Shown here piece by piece: positions 27,309-35,196 of a stretch of 64,000 bases of DNA. A model generated the notes under the pieces. The model did no database searches. It was given only the letters and a program-made list of their open reading frames with translations, and was not told the DNA's origin. Source of the stretch: Pseudomonas sp. FP453 (lineage in GTDB: Bacteria; Pseudomonadota; Gammaproteobacteria; Pseudomonadales; Pseudomonadaceae). Every line of letters starts with the position of its first letter. Position 1 is the stretch's first letter. The translations under genes and the position numbers were made by a program. Location: assembly GCF_030687495.1 (NCBI RefSeq), contig NZ_CP117435.1:2856501-2920500 (forward strand), written 5' to 3'.

Positions 27309-28477
27309 GCGCGGCGCTTGAGCAGCAGGGTCAGGCCCAGCGCGCCGACCGACAGCAGGGCGGCGCAAAAGAAGATCCAGCCGTAGCCCAGGTTCAAGGC
27401 GACAAACCCCATCAACGGCCCGGCAATCGCCAGGGCCAGGTCAAAAAACACCGCATAGGCACTCAGCCCGGCGCCACGGCTGCTGTTGGGCACCTGTTTG
27501 ATCGCCTCCACGCCCAGCGCCGGGTACACCAACGACAGGCCAAAACCGGTCAACCCCGCGCCGATCAGGGCCACGCCGGTGCTTGGCGCCAGCCACAGCA
27601 GCGTCAGGCCCAGGGTCTCGATGGTCATGCAGGCAATCGCCGCACGAAAGCCGCCAAAGCGGCTGATGGCGGAGATAAAGATCAGGCGCGACACGATAAA
27701 GCACACGCCGAACACCGTCAGGCAATACGCCGCACCCGCCCAGCCACGGTTGAGGTAATACAGGGTGATAAAGGTCGTCAGGGTGCCGTAGCCGATCGAG
27801 GCCAGGCACAAACTGGCCCCAAACGGTGCGATACGTCCGAACACCGCCCAGAACGGCAAACGCTCGCCACGCACCACCGGCACCGACGGTTTATTGCGGA
27901 TCAGCAGCAAACCCAACGCCGCCAGCACCGACAGCGCAATCCCCAGGCTGCTGTAGCCGTATTCGGCGACCATCACTACGCCCAAGGGCGCGCCGATGGC
28001 GATGGCGCCGTAGGACGCGATGCCATTCCAGGAGATCGAACGCGCCGTGTGCTCGGCGCCGACCTGGCCCATGCACCAGCTGATGGTGCCCACGCCGATC
28101 AGGCCCTGGGCCACGCCCAGCAATAGGCGCCCCGCGATCAGAATGCCGAGGCTGACGGCGGGCAGGCTCTCCATCAGCGTCGCCAGCAAAGTCAACACGC
28201 CACTGAGCAAAATCCCCGCCAGCCCCAGCACAATCGCACGCTTGGTGCCGACGTTGTCCGACATGCGCCCGGCCATCGGACGACTGAGCAGGGTGGCCAG
28301 GTATTGCGAACCAATGGTGATACCGGCGACCACCGCGCTGAACCCCAACTGTTCGTGCACGTAGCCTGGGATCACCGCAATCGGCAGGCCGATGCAGATA
28401 AAGGCAATAAAGGTATAAAAAACGATAGAGACGATCTGCAAGGTGATCGACAGGGAGCTGGGGGCGGCGGCAGACAT
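27302..28477 (-). CDS. MFS transporter, YhhS/YfcJ type
   Basis: A 391-aa major facilitator with about 12 helices. It strongly resembles E. coli YhhS: LPIAVIPGYVHEQLGFSA, GITIGSQYLATLLSRPMAGRMSDNVGTKRAI, ISWNGIASYGAIAIGAPLGV and PALGVEAIKQVPNSSRGAGLSAY. YhhS-type proteins are putative drug or arabinose exporters; the substrate here is unknown. Start ATG 28477 is favoured because homologues have a short lead before the first helix. The alternative ATG 28513 adds 12 residues; neither has a strong ribosome site. Its last seven bases overlap the convergent hydrolase gene. Confidence 0.87.
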   Translation of the reverse strand: MSAAAPSSLSITLQIVSIVFYTFIAFICIGLPIAVIPGYVHEQLGFSAVVAGITIGSQYLATLLSRPMAGRMSDNVGTKRAIVLGLAGILLSGVLTLLATLMESLPAVSLGILIAGRLLLGVAQGLIGVGTISWCMGQVGAEHTARSISWNGIASYGAIAIGAPLGVVMVAEYGYSSLGIALSVLAALGLLLIRNKPSVPVVRGERLPFWAVFGRIAPFGASLCLASIGYGTLTTFITLYYLNRGWAGAAYCLTVFGVCFIVSRLIFISAISRFGGFRAAIACMTIETLGLTLLWLAPSTGVALIGAGLTGFGLSLVYPALGVEAIKQVPNSSRGAGLSAYAVFFDLALAIAGPLMGFVALNLGYGWIFFCAALLSVGALGLTLLLKRRAY

Positions 28478-28563
28478 GGGCACTCGTTCGCGGGCGGGCG
28501 GTGCGGCCATCATGGCAAGGGCGTGGGGGAAAAGAAAGCAGGCTATCTATTAATCACCAGATG

Positions 28564-28592
28564 CAAAAAGCCCCGTCACAGTGGACGGGGCT
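28564..28592 (-). terminator. Rho-independent terminator of ybiT
   Basis: On the minus strand AGCCCCGTC and GACGGGGCT form a 9-base stem with a 6-base loop, followed by TTTTTGC. It lies 39 bases past the ybiT stop. Confidence 0.9.
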
Positions 28593-28630
28593 CTATCTTG
28601 CCGCTTGCAGCTAAAAACTAATGGCTGCTC

Positions 28631-30217
28631 TTAAAACACCACACCTTGGCTACGCAGGTAGTCGTCATAGGTGCCGCTGAAGTCGATCACGCCGTCGGCG
28701 CTCAACTCGATGATGCGGGTGGCCAGGGACGATACGAACTCACGGTCGTGGCTGACAAAGATCAGCGTGCCCGGGTAGTTTTCCAGCGCCAGGTTCAGCG
28801 CCTCGATGGATTCCATGTCCAAGTGGTTGGTCGGTTCGTCCATGATCAGCACGTTCGGCTTTTGCAGGATCAGCTTGCCGAACAGCATACGGCCTTGCTC
28901 ACCACCGGAGATCACCTTGACCGACTTCTGGATATCGTCGTTGGAGAACAGCATGCGACCCAGGGTGCCACGGATCATCTGCTCGCCTTGGGTCCATTGG
29001 CCCATCCAGTCGAACAGGGTCACGTCGTCTTCGAAGTCGTGGGCGTGGTCCTGGGCGTAGTAACCCAGTTCCGCGGCGTCGGTCCACTTGATGCTACCGG
29101 CGTCCGGCGTCAGCTCGCTGACCAGGGTGCGCAGCAGGGTGGTCTTGCCGATACCGTTCGGACCGATGATCGCCACGCGCTCGCCGGCTTCAACCTGGAA
29201 GCTGAAGTCCTTGAACAGCGGCTTGCCGTCGAAGCCTTTGGCCATTTTTTCGACCATGACTGCCTGACGGTGCAGCTTTTTGGTCTGCTCGAACCGGATG
29301 AACGGGCTCACACGGCTCGAAGGCTTGACCTCGGCCAGCTGGATCTTGTCGATCGCCTTGGCACGGGAAGTGGCCTGCTTGGCTTTCGAGGCGTTCGCCG
29401 AGAAACGGCTGACGAAGGATTGCAGCTCGGTGATCTGCGCCTTCTTCTTGGCGTTGTCCGACAGCAGTTGCTCGCGGGACTGGGTCGCCACGGTCATGTA
29501 CTCGTCGTAGTTGCCCGGGAACAGGCGCAGCTCGCCGTAGTCCAGGTCAGCCATGTGGGTACACACGCTGTTCAGGAAGTGACGGTCGTGAGAGATGATG
29601 ATCATCAGGCTGGAACGCTGGGTCAGGATATTTTCCAGCCAGCGGATGGTGTTGATGTCCAAGTGGTTGGTCGGTTCGTCGAGCAACAGCACTTCAGGAT
29701 CGGAAAACAGCGCCTGGGCCAGCAATACACGCAGCTTCCAGCCCGGGGACACTTCGCTCATCGGACCGAAGTGCTGCTCCAGCGGAATACCCAGACCCAG
29801 CAGCAGCTCACCGGCACGGGATTCGGCGGTGTAGCCGTCCATCTCGGCGAACTCGGTTTCCAGCTCGGCCACGGCCATGCCGTCTTCTTCGCTCATTTCC
29901 GGCAGCGAGTAGATACGATCACGCTCGGCCTTGACCTTCCACAGCTCCTCGTGACCCATGATCACGGTGTCGAGCACAGTGAATTCTTCATAGGCGAACT
30001 GGTCCTGGCGCAGCTTGCCCAGACGCACATTCGGCTCCAGCATGACCTGGCCGCCAGACGGATCCAGGTCGCCGCCGAGGATTTTCATGAAGGTCGACTT
30101 GCCGCAACCGTTGGCACCGATCAAACCATAACGGTTGCCAGCGCCGAACTTGACCGAGACGTTCTCGAAGAGCGGCTTGGCGCCGAACTGCATGGTGATG
30201 TTAGCTGTGGAGATCAA
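28631..30217 (-). CDS. ybiT: ABC-F family ATPase YbiT
   Basis: A 528-aa cytoplasmic ABC-F protein acting on the ribosome; in this family ATP binding clears stalled or problematic translation states. Two ATPase domains are seen. Domain 1: Walker [10 protein letters not shown] at about 34-42, signature region [14 protein letters not shown], Walker [13 protein letters not shown]. Linker: [22 protein letters not shown]. Domain 2: Walker [10 protein letters not shown], signature [13 protein letters not shown], Walker [13 protein letters not shown]. It matches E. coli YbiT through its whole length. It starts with TTG (30215-30217) behind AGGTAAAG, as homologous N-termini end there. The first nine codons and the ribosome site lie inside the prophage attachment core, so the insertion keeps the protein intact but replaces all upstream promoter DNA. 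Confidence 0.95.
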   Translation of the reverse strand: MISTANITMQFGAKPLFENVSVKFGAGNRYGLIGANGCGKSTFMKILGGDLDPSGGQVMLEPNVRLGKLRQDQFAYEEFTVLDTVIMGHEELWKVKAERDRIYSLPEMSEEDGMAVAELETEFAEMDGYTAESRAGELLLGLGIPLEQHFGPMSEVSPGWKLRVLLAQALFSDPEVLLLDEPTNHLDINTIRWLENILTQRSSLMIIISHDRHFLNSVCTHMADLDYGELRLFPGNYDEYMTVATQSREQLLSDNAKKKAQITELQSFVSRFSANASKAKQATSRAKAIDKIQLAEVKPSSRVSPFIRFEQTKKLHRQAVMVEKMAKGFDGKPLFKDFSFQVEAGERVAIIGPNGIGKTTLLRTLVSELTPDAGSIKWTDAAELGYYAQDHAHDFEDDVTLFDWMGQWTQGEQMIRGTLGRMLFSNDDIQKSVKVISGGEQGRMLFGKLILQKPNVLIMDEPTNHLDMESIEALNLALENYPGTLIFVSHDREFVSSLATRIIELSADGVIDFSGTYDDYLRSQGVVF

Positions 30218-30234
30218 TTACTTTACCTATCAAT
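30190..30234. repeat. Left prophage attachment site (attL), 45-bp core
   Basis: This 45-base stretch is repeated exactly at 53716-53760 in the same orientation. It contains the first nine codons, TTG start and Shine-Dalgarno sequence of ybiT. It sits four bases from the 3' end of the integrase gene, as expected for a tyrosine-recombinase core. Confidence 0.93.
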
Positions 30235-30237
30235 AGC

Positions 30238-31431
30238 TTAGGGTGCGCTTATTTGAACTGGGACCAATTTGGGACCAATCTGGAGCTTTTGCATTTCGCT
30301 CCAGTCCGAGCTTGAGTTGATCCAACGCGCATAAGTCGAGAGCAGCATCTGCACACTATGGCCGAGCTGCTGGGAGATGAAGGCGGGGTTCATGCCAGAC
30401 ATAATGCATATTGTCGCATAGGTGTGACGACAGTTGTATGGCGGGCGACGACGGATATTCAACGCTTTCAGTGTAGGAACCCATTGCTTGTGCAGGTCGG
30501 ACGTCTGCCGGACGTACGCTGCGTTCTTCGACGGGGGGAAGATGAAAGGCGTTTCCAGCACCTTCCCTTTGCCCTTTTTCCGACGTTCTGCATATTCCTT
30601 GGCGAAGGCCAGGGCGTGCAGGGCGCGGTCATTCAACAAAACAAAGCGGTCACTGCCCGTTTTCGTACGCTCCACCACTTCCCCCAGGGCGATCCCGCGA
30701 CACACGTGGGCCGTCCTTTTCTCTTCGTCTACCGCATCCCAGCGCATCGCCAGGGCTTCGGACAGACGCATCCCCGTAAAAAACACAAACTCAAAAAACG
30801 CCGCATAGATCGTGCTGGGCCAGTGATCGTGCTCGTACATCTTGGCGATGATCTGGTTCGCCTCGTCCAAGGTGAACGGATCGATCTCCTTTTTGCTGCG
30901 CTTGGGCAACTCCAGAATCGCCGCCGGGTTCTTCGGGATCAGCTCTTCATTGACGGCCGAATTCAGGATGGTCGACAGCTTCGAGATCGCATTGCGCTTC
31001 ACCCCGGGCGACTTCCACTCACTGGCGGCCATTACCCGGCGGAGCAGGGTGGTGGTGATCAGATCGATCCGCACCAGGGCCAGGCCGGGCATCCAGTAGC
31101 GGTTCAGCGCGCCCTTGTAGTTCCCCTTCGTGCCGGCGACCACCTCCCGGCTGTCCAGCCAGAGCTGGGCATACTCGCCGAAGTTGATCTTGCCGCCGGC
31201 GACGTTGCTGGAACTGGGGAACAGCTCGGCGTACTTGTCGTCGTCGAGCAGCCCTAGCTTGATCAGTCCTTTTACCTGATCAACAACCTGGGCGGCAGAC
31301 TTGATTCCTTTCTGTGTCGGGGGATAGGGGAGCGTTTCACTGCGCCGGCTGCCGTTCCACATAAATCGGATGCGGATCGATCCGTGGTGGAGGTCCATTC
31401 CTGCGGGCAAACCCATTGGCTTTCGAGCCAT
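30238..31431 (-). CDS. int: Phage tyrosine recombinase (integrase)
   Basis: A 397-aa tyrosine recombinase. An N-terminal arm-type DNA-binding region (GSIRIRFMWNGSRRSETLPYP) is followed by a core-binding domain (residues about 90-180). The catalytic domain shows Arg in TGMRLSEALAMRWD, the CRHTYAT box (HxxR-type His/Arg region), His in QLGHSVQ and the tyrosine nucleophile in LLSTYARW. Start ATG 31431 has AGGAG 9 bases upstream; the open frame continues to 31737 but overlaps the excisionase-like gene. The 3' end lies four bases from attL. A decayed relative is found just beyond attR. Confidence 0.95.
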   Translation of the reverse strand: MARKPMGLPAGMDLHHGSIRIRFMWNGSRRSETLPYPPTQKGIKSAAQVVDQVKGLIKLGLLDDDKYAELFPSSSNVAGGKINFGEYAQLWLDSREVVAGTKGNYKGALNRYWMPGLALVRIDLITTTLLRRVMAASEWKSPGVKRNAISKLSTILNSAVNEELIPKNPAAILELPKRSKKEIDPFTLDEANQIIAKMYEHDHWPSTIYAAFFEFVFFTGMRLSEALAMRWDAVDEEKRTAHVCRGIALGEVVERTKTGSDRFVLLNDRALHALAFAKEYAERRKKGKGKVLETPFIFPPSKNAAYVRQTSDLHKQWVPTLKALNIRRRPPYNCRHTYATICIMSGMNPAFISQQLGHSVQMLLSTYARWINSSSDWSEMQKLQIGPKLVPVQISAP

Positions 31432-31616
31432 TCGTAGTATCTCCTGATGCTGTATAAAACACGGCTGCCTTGTTTGTTCCAGACGCCGAGGGGGATTTGG
31501 TTGCGGGCGCGTTTGGAGCGCAGGGCGGCGAGGGTGGTGCCGAGGATTTGGGCCATTTGGGCTTCGGGGACTTTGTCGCCGGTGATGCCGTCGTTTTGCT
31601 GTTCGGCTGCTGACAT
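31272..31616 (-). CDS. Excisionase-like DNA-binding protein, overlapping int
   Basis: A 114-aa protein. The N-terminal part looks like a MerR/excisionase winged helix: KVPEAQMAQILGTTLAALRSKRARNQIP, then GVWNKQGSRVLYSIRRYYEWLESQW. It immediately precedes int on the same strand, the usual position of a recombination directionality factor. The last 53 codons overlap the integrase gene in another frame; that tail is basic and Ser/Pro-rich and may be unstructured. Similar overlapping pairs occur in other Pseudomonas prophages as I recall. Its role as Xis is inferred. Confidence 0.65.
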   Translation of the reverse strand: MSAAEQQNDGITGDKVPEAQMAQILGTTLAALRSKRARNQIPLGVWNKQGSRVLYSIRRYYEWLESQWVCPQEWTSTTDRSASDLCGTAAGAVKRSPIPRHRKESSLPPRLLIR

Positions 31617-31713
31617 GGGGTGTCCTAGCCGCGCGGGGCGGCGGATGGTGGGTAATGAGTAGTTGCGTTTGGTCTACAGTTGATCGAGGCGTTACTCGGT
31701 GAGGAGAAAATGG

Positions 31714-31935
31714 ATGTTCGACAAATATCCCGAGCAAAAGCAGGCCCGAAAGTGGGTAGGGGCGTTTGGTGTTGCGCTCTTGGTGTTGGGCGTTTTTTTG
31801 ATTGTCATCGATGGAACGGGGGGTGGGCTTTGTGTCGTTATGGGTGCCGGTTTGGTGCTGCTGGTGTTGCTGGCGAATGAAAAACAGTTTGCGAAGACGA
31901 TACGGGTGTTGGGCTGGTTTGATGGGCTTTCCTGA
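31714..31935 (+). CDS. Small two-helix membrane protein (family member 1 of 2)
   Basis: A 73-aa protein starting MFDKYPEQKQARKW. It has two hydrophobic segments, VGAFGVALLVLGVFLIVID and GLCVVMGAGLVLLVLLA, then a short basic tail. GAGGAG 8 bases before ATG 31714 decides the start; the upstream GTG (31699) lies inside that site. A near-identical copy is at 54081-54302 in the adjoining relic, with similar flanking bases. I do not recognise the family. Its place next to xis/int is constant in both copies. Confidence 0.75.
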   Translation: MFDKYPEQKQARKWVGAFGVALLVLGVFLIVIDGTGGGLCVVMGAGLVLLVLLANEKQFAKTIRVLGWFDGLS

Positions 31936-32073
31936 GTGGAAGGCCTCGCCTATCGCTCACTGGCTGGCGTCTAAGGGATTGGCGGTAGGGAGGCGTGCTG
32001 CCGAACTTGCTGGCCCCCTTCACCAGTTTTGAGGTACGAAGTAGGAGCGGGGCTCCACTTGTGATAGTTTTTT

Positions 32074-32141
32074 AGTGTTCGCCCTGCCAGAACTTAATTG
32101 CAGCCTTACCGGGGGACTTGCATCTGGTTTGGGCGAACACT
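32074..32141. other. Long inverted repeat, possible structured RNA 1
   Basis: AGTGTTCGCCC (32074-32084) and GGGCGAACACT (32131-32141) are perfect 11-base complements around a 46-base loop; TTTT follows on the plus strand. It lies in the gene-free gap 31936-32322. I see no coding sequence in that gap. It could be a small RNA or a terminator-like element. Confidence 0.5.
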
Positions 32142-32212
32142 TTTCATTTCTATGCTTTTATCCAATCGATAAATGGCTATTGAAAATGTTTCTTGTCTGA
32201 GTAGTCTTTTCC

Positions 32213-32281
32213 GTGCCCACCCAGCAGTAGAGGCTCTTTACCGGTCTATGGATGGCGAGGCTAATTCTGCTGGGTGGGCAC
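32213..32281. other. Long inverted repeat, possible structured RNA 2
   Basis: GTGCCCACCCAGCAG (32213-32227) pairs perfectly with CTGCTGGGTGGGCAC (32267-32281), a 15-base stem around a 39-base loop. It is the second of two such structures in the same gap, both about 68 bases long. It ends 41 bases from the stop of the TGT-fold gene. Confidence 0.5.
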
Positions 32282-32322
32282 CTCGCCTGCCGCTCACCGG
32301 CAGGCTTGTAGGGGGACTGGGG

Positions 32323-33069
32323 TTAGAGCAGGGTGCCTTGTTTCGGCGTCGGCTCAGGGGTTTGGTAAGTCCAGCGGGGCGGCGAGTTGTGCGACTCGAT
32401 GCGGCTGCGCATTACTGATGCGCGCGCCTCCTTGGTAGGCGGCGAGTATGTTCCGCGCCAGGCTTGATCGATCCCGATGTTCCGGCCGATGTTCGTGCTG
32501 TCTGCGCTTGATAGAGGCAGGTGGCCAAATATCGCCGGGTCAAGCATGCGCAGGCCGTGAAGCTTGCACATCGGCCTGCCATCATCGTCGCAAACAACCC
32601 GCATCGCCTTTCCCATCTGCCCCCACCAGGCGGCGCTGCCTGGTTTCGAGTAGTCGCCTGAGCTGCCGATGCACACCCTTGGCCAACTACCTGCCAGGCG
32701 CTCCAACCGTTCAAGGCTTTCGTGCATGTGCCAGACAGGCGCGCCGAACCAGCGTGGCAGCGGCCATTCCTCGATTAGTGCATCATTTGCCGCCTCGTCT
32801 CCGTCAATCACATCAGGGATCACGGCGAAGTCGCAGGCGGGGATCAGCTTTGCGTCGGCTGCCCAGCGATAGAACGGTTGCCAATCTATAACCGGCTTCC
32901 CTTGCTTCCATGCGGAAAACGCTCCGTTGTCGATTGCAAACGACTGGCAGACTTGCGCTGCCAGTGCGAGTTGCCGTGGATCGCTGAAGCTTACGAAGGC
33001 GTGACCGCCACCAATCGCAGCAGCGGCGGCTGTCTCTGGCGTAATCGGCAAGCCGTGGTAATGGATCAT
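32323..33069 (-). CDS. tRNA-guanine-transglycosylase-fold protein (possible DpdA-like base exchanger)
   Basis: A 248-aa protein that I align by order of motifs to the TGT barrel. FAIDNGAFSAW carries Asp47, matching the TDSGGFQ general-acid block. CDFAVIPDVIDG carries Asp86, matching the FDECT base-recognition block. VCIGSSG matches the GGLAVGE loop. KLHGLRMLDPAIFGHLPLSSADSTN carries Asp190, matching the nucleophile block of the RGIDMFD type. The zinc site of tRNA enzymes (CxCxxC..H) is missing, as expected for DNA-acting DpdA-type relatives. It may exchange guanine for a 7-deazaguanine in DNA, protecting phage DNA. No queuosine-precursor synthesis genes are in the element, so host preQ0 would be needed. 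The assignment is an inference from motif order. It overlaps the next upstream gene by four bases. Confidence 0.6.
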   Translation of the reverse strand: MIHYHGLPITPETAAAAAIGGGHAFVSFSDPRQLALAAQVCQSFAIDNGAFSAWKQGKPVIDWQPFYRWAADAKLIPACDFAVIPDVIDGDEAANDALIEEWPLPRWFGAPVWHMHESLERLERLAGSWPRVCIGSSGDYSKPGSAAWWGQMGKAMRVVCDDDGRPMCKLHGLRMLDPAIFGHLPLSSADSTNIGRNIGIDQAWRGTYSPPTKEARASVMRSRIESHNSPPRWTYQTPEPTPKQGTLL

Positions 33070-33317
33070 CCGCTAAGCCTCACTGTTTCGATCTCAACGC
33101 CCTGGTGCGTGGCGATGATGGTTTGATCGCCGCCCAATGATTCTGCCAGGCGGTCTGCGATCTGCTCATGCCAGCCCTTTTTGATCAGTGCTGTCGCTGC
33201 CTTGATTTGCTCGACTTGAATCATGGTGGCCGCTCGCAGTTCAAGGCGGTAGACGATCGTTTCGCCGTCGGACGGGCAGACGGCTGCGAAGGTGTGTCGA
33301 TAAATATTCACGCGCAT
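33066..33317 (-). CDS. Small phage protein of unknown function
   Basis: An 83-aa protein rich in beta-type sequence at the N-terminus (IYRHTFAAVCPSDGETIVYRLELRA) and helical afterwards. Its stop overlaps the start of the TGT-fold gene (ATGA), so they are co-translated; it may be a partner of that protein. The ATG at 33317 has GTGAGG very close; GTG 33311 is better spaced and may be the true start. I do not recognise a family. Confidence 0.65.
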   Translation of the reverse strand: MRVNIYRHTFAAVCPSDGETIVYRLELRAATMIQVEQIKAATALIKKGWHEQIADRLAESLGGDQTIIATHQGVEIETVRLSG

Positions 33318-33519
33318 ACCTCACCCGCCGCTCACCGGCAGGAGTTTATGGTTTAATGAGAAGGATTCTTAAAGGTGGCGCGAGATGGTTAAGGCGTTTA
33401 GTGGTGGAGATCCCGTTACCGCGAACATTCTCGAGCAAGCTCAATCATGAGATACAGCATCGCGATGCGCCTATCTAAAGCCTCGCCTAGCGAATGCAAA
33501 CGTCAAAGGAAATACGTCC

Positions 33520-33918
33520 ATGAAGTACAGCTGGATGGTGATTGTTTTACTGCTTTGTGCTTGTGCTAGTGGCCCAACCCCTCAGCAATTGGCAGAGCAG
33601 CGCTTATGGGAGCAACAGTTGCTCACCCATCTGTCCTTGTACAAGTACTACCCCGAACAAGCTCGACTTCAAGGGGCGACGGGCTTGGTTAGAGCCGAAT
33701 TCTTCGTCGACGCTCGAGGCAACGTCTCACGTCAGAAAATCATCAGCTATTCTGGGTCGGAACTCTTTGTTCCTGCTGTACAGGCAATGATTTCGGTAGC
33801 ATCCCCCGTACCTGCGCCTCCACCTTCAATACTTAAGGACGGTGGAGTCGAGATAGTAGCCCCATTTCTATATTGCTTGGAGCAGGGTACATGCCCGCGT
33901 CCCACAGCGGGCATGTAA
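33520..33918 (+). CDS. Lipoprotein with TonB C-terminal-like domain
   Basis: A 132-aa protein. A lipoprotein signal peptide is seen at 1-14 (WMVIVLLLCAC with lipobox LLCAC, lipidated Cys14 region). The mature part has the TonB C-terminal pattern: YYPEQARLQGATGLVRAEFFVDARGNV, KIISYSGSELFVPAVQAM, and PAPPPSIL near the end. Ordinary TonB is anchored by an N-terminal helix in the inner membrane and has a long proline arm. This one has neither and would be lipid-anchored. AAGGAAAT lies upstream. It might bind TonB boxes of outer-membrane receptors used by phages, which would suit a superinfection-exclusion role; that is speculation. Confidence 0.7.
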   Translation: MKYSWMVIVLLLCACASGPTPQQLAEQRLWEQQLLTHLSLYKYYPEQARLQGATGLVRAEFFVDARGNVSRQKIISYSGSELFVPAVQAMISVASPVPAPPPSILKDGGVEIVAPFLYCLEQGTCPRPTAGM

Positions 33919-34017
33919 GCAGGACAGAATAGCGCTGAGTCAATTCCAGTTATCACAGCGGAGCTCAAGAGCTAAGGTGCAGGCATACTAGGCCATGATA
34001 GGAGGGGGCTGCTGGGC

Positions 34018-34833
34018 TCATGGCGTCACCCGCTTGAACTCGACCACCCAGACCCAGGGGTTGGCGTCCCAGTCGCCGCCTGTTGATGCCCAAAGGTCAC
34101 GAAACGCGAATCCGGCAGAGCGCTCTACGCCAGCAGCGCGGAAGGATTCAGTTGCTTGGACGCCTATGCCTTCGGCCTGGGCCTGCTCCTCGCTGATGTC
34201 CTGCAGCCGCTCTACGCGCACGCCGGTTATCTCCAGCAGGATGCGGCTGTCACGGTGGCGCATGTGGATGCTGGGCTTCCATGGGCCGCCGTAGTCGGTG
34301 CGGTTGTCGCATTCGCGGTAGACAACCCAGCTTTCGCCAGGCGCCTGGGCTACGTTGATCTCCGCCCAGGCCTCGCGAACCCACAACCGGTCGCCGCGGC
34401 GCCCATATGGGCACCCACCGTACATGGCGAGTTCGGCGGCGCATTCCTGCTCGGTCGCGCCAAACGCAGCGAATCCCCAGCGCGGATGGTCTTGAACAAC
34501 GGCAATCCACTGATGTTCCGGGGAATCGGATTTGCTACGGCTCGGGATCTGATTGCCTTTGACCAGGCGGCGCGTGACGGTCTTTTGTCCGGAAAGAATC
34601 GCGCGAACCATTGCACCGCTGAAAAGAATGGGCCGCTCTTTATGGAAAGGTTCCGGCGCCGGCCGCGGCTTGGCCATCTTCGCCTGGCACCGTCTGCAGC
34701 TGACAAATTCGCGCTTGTGGGTGCCATCCCACGGCACCTCTGAATCTTCGTTAAGCCCGCAGGCGGAGAGTGCCCAGCGCTCGTTATCCTGGGTGCAACC
34801 TGAGTCAACGATCAGGTGGTTTTTTCTGGCCAC
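34018..34833 (-). CDS. Phage protein with ASCH/PUA-like domain and possible zinc finger
   Basis: A 271-aa protein. The N-terminal 60 residues have Cys pairs (GCTQDN..SACG, CRRCQAK) that could bind zinc. The rest resembles a family common in phages with an ASCH/PUA-like barrel: ILFSGAMVRAILSGQKTVTRRLV, GDRLWVREAWAEI, SRILLEITGVRVERLQDISEEQAQAEG, FRDLWASTG and NPWVWVVEFKRV. ASCH proteins bind or modify nucleic acid, and some phage members are nucleosidase/amidohydrolase-like; the exact activity here is unknown. It lies near the TGT-fold gene and the cytosine methyltransferase, which would fit a group acting on nucleic acids. Confidence 0.65.
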   Translation of the reverse strand: MARKNHLIVDSGCTQDNERWALSACGLNEDSEVPWDGTHKREFVSCRRCQAKMAKPRPAPEPFHKERPILFSGAMVRAILSGQKTVTRRLVKGNQIPSRSKSDSPEHQWIAVVQDHPRWGFAAFGATEQECAAELAMYGGCPYGRRGDRLWVREAWAEINVAQAPGESWVVYRECDNRTDYGGPWKPSIHMRHRDSRILLEITGVRVERLQDISEEQAQAEGIGVQATESFRAAGVERSAGFAFRDLWASTGGDWDANPWVWVVEFKRVTP

Positions 34834-34844
34834 GGGTCGTCCTT

Positions 34845-34858
34845 GCCGCTATAGCGGC
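34845..34858. repeat. Palindromic intergenic hairpin, copy 1
   Basis: GCCGCTATAGCGGC, a perfect 14-base palindrome preceded by TCCTTG, lies before a short plus-strand gene. The identical unit TCCTTG+palindrome is found at 35157-35170. Related hairpins with other stems precede several neighbouring small genes. Confidence 0.7.
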
Positions 34859-34914
34859 TACCAAATTCATAGAAGGGAGAGGTATGGTTGCCACCTCAGA
34901 TAAGGAGGTGCGAT

Positions 34915-35145
34915 GTGGTCGTACACGGAGTTGAATACGAGTTTTTTACAGCTTCACACGTTACAAAGGGGCATGACGGCTTGGGGGTTGAGTGCTGGCG
35001 CGGCAACGATATGGTGTTTGAGATATTCAGGAATGACGAAACTCTGCTTTTTGAGGTGACCCTGTTCGAGCAGGATGTCCCTTTAGAGTTGCTTGAGTAC
35101 GCCATCCCAACCGCTCGCGAAAGCTTGGGTGAGTTCGCGCCGTAG
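34915..35145 (+). CDS. Small phage protein of unknown function, GTG start
   Basis: A 76-aa acidic protein (VEYEFFTASHVTKGHDGLG, FEIFRNDETLLFEVTLFEQD). Start GTG 34915 is decided by AAGGAGG 6 bases upstream. An ATG three bases before it lies in another frame and gives unrelated sequence. Not recognised. It lies between two copies of the GCCGCTATAGCGGC hairpin. Confidence 0.65.
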   Translation: MVVHGVEYEFFTASHVTKGHDGLGVECWRGNDMVFEIFRNDETLLFEVTLFEQDVPLELLEYAIPTARESLGEFAP

Positions 35146-35156
35146 AACCTCTCCTT

Positions 35157-35170
35157 GCCGCTATAGCGGC
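35157..35170. repeat. Palindromic intergenic hairpin, copy 2
   Basis: Same 14-base palindrome and upstream TCCTTG as at 34845-34858. It is followed by GGGGGAGGGG and a possible TTG-started small gene. Confidence 0.7.
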
Positions 35171-35196
35171 TGACTTTGAAGGGGGAGGGGTTTTAT

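Noticed and set aside
30190..30234. tRNA-type attachment site
   Set aside because: I looked for a tRNA gene at the integration site. The core is the ybiT 5' end, with no cloverleaf.
28646..30241. Long plus-strand frame opposite ybiT
   Set aside because: Antisense of a clear ABC-F gene; composition typical of a mirror frame.
32173..32418. 81-aa plus-strand frame between int side and the TGT-fold gene
   Set aside because: It covers the 15-base-stem inverted repeat and then antisense of the TGT-fold gene; no ribosome site.
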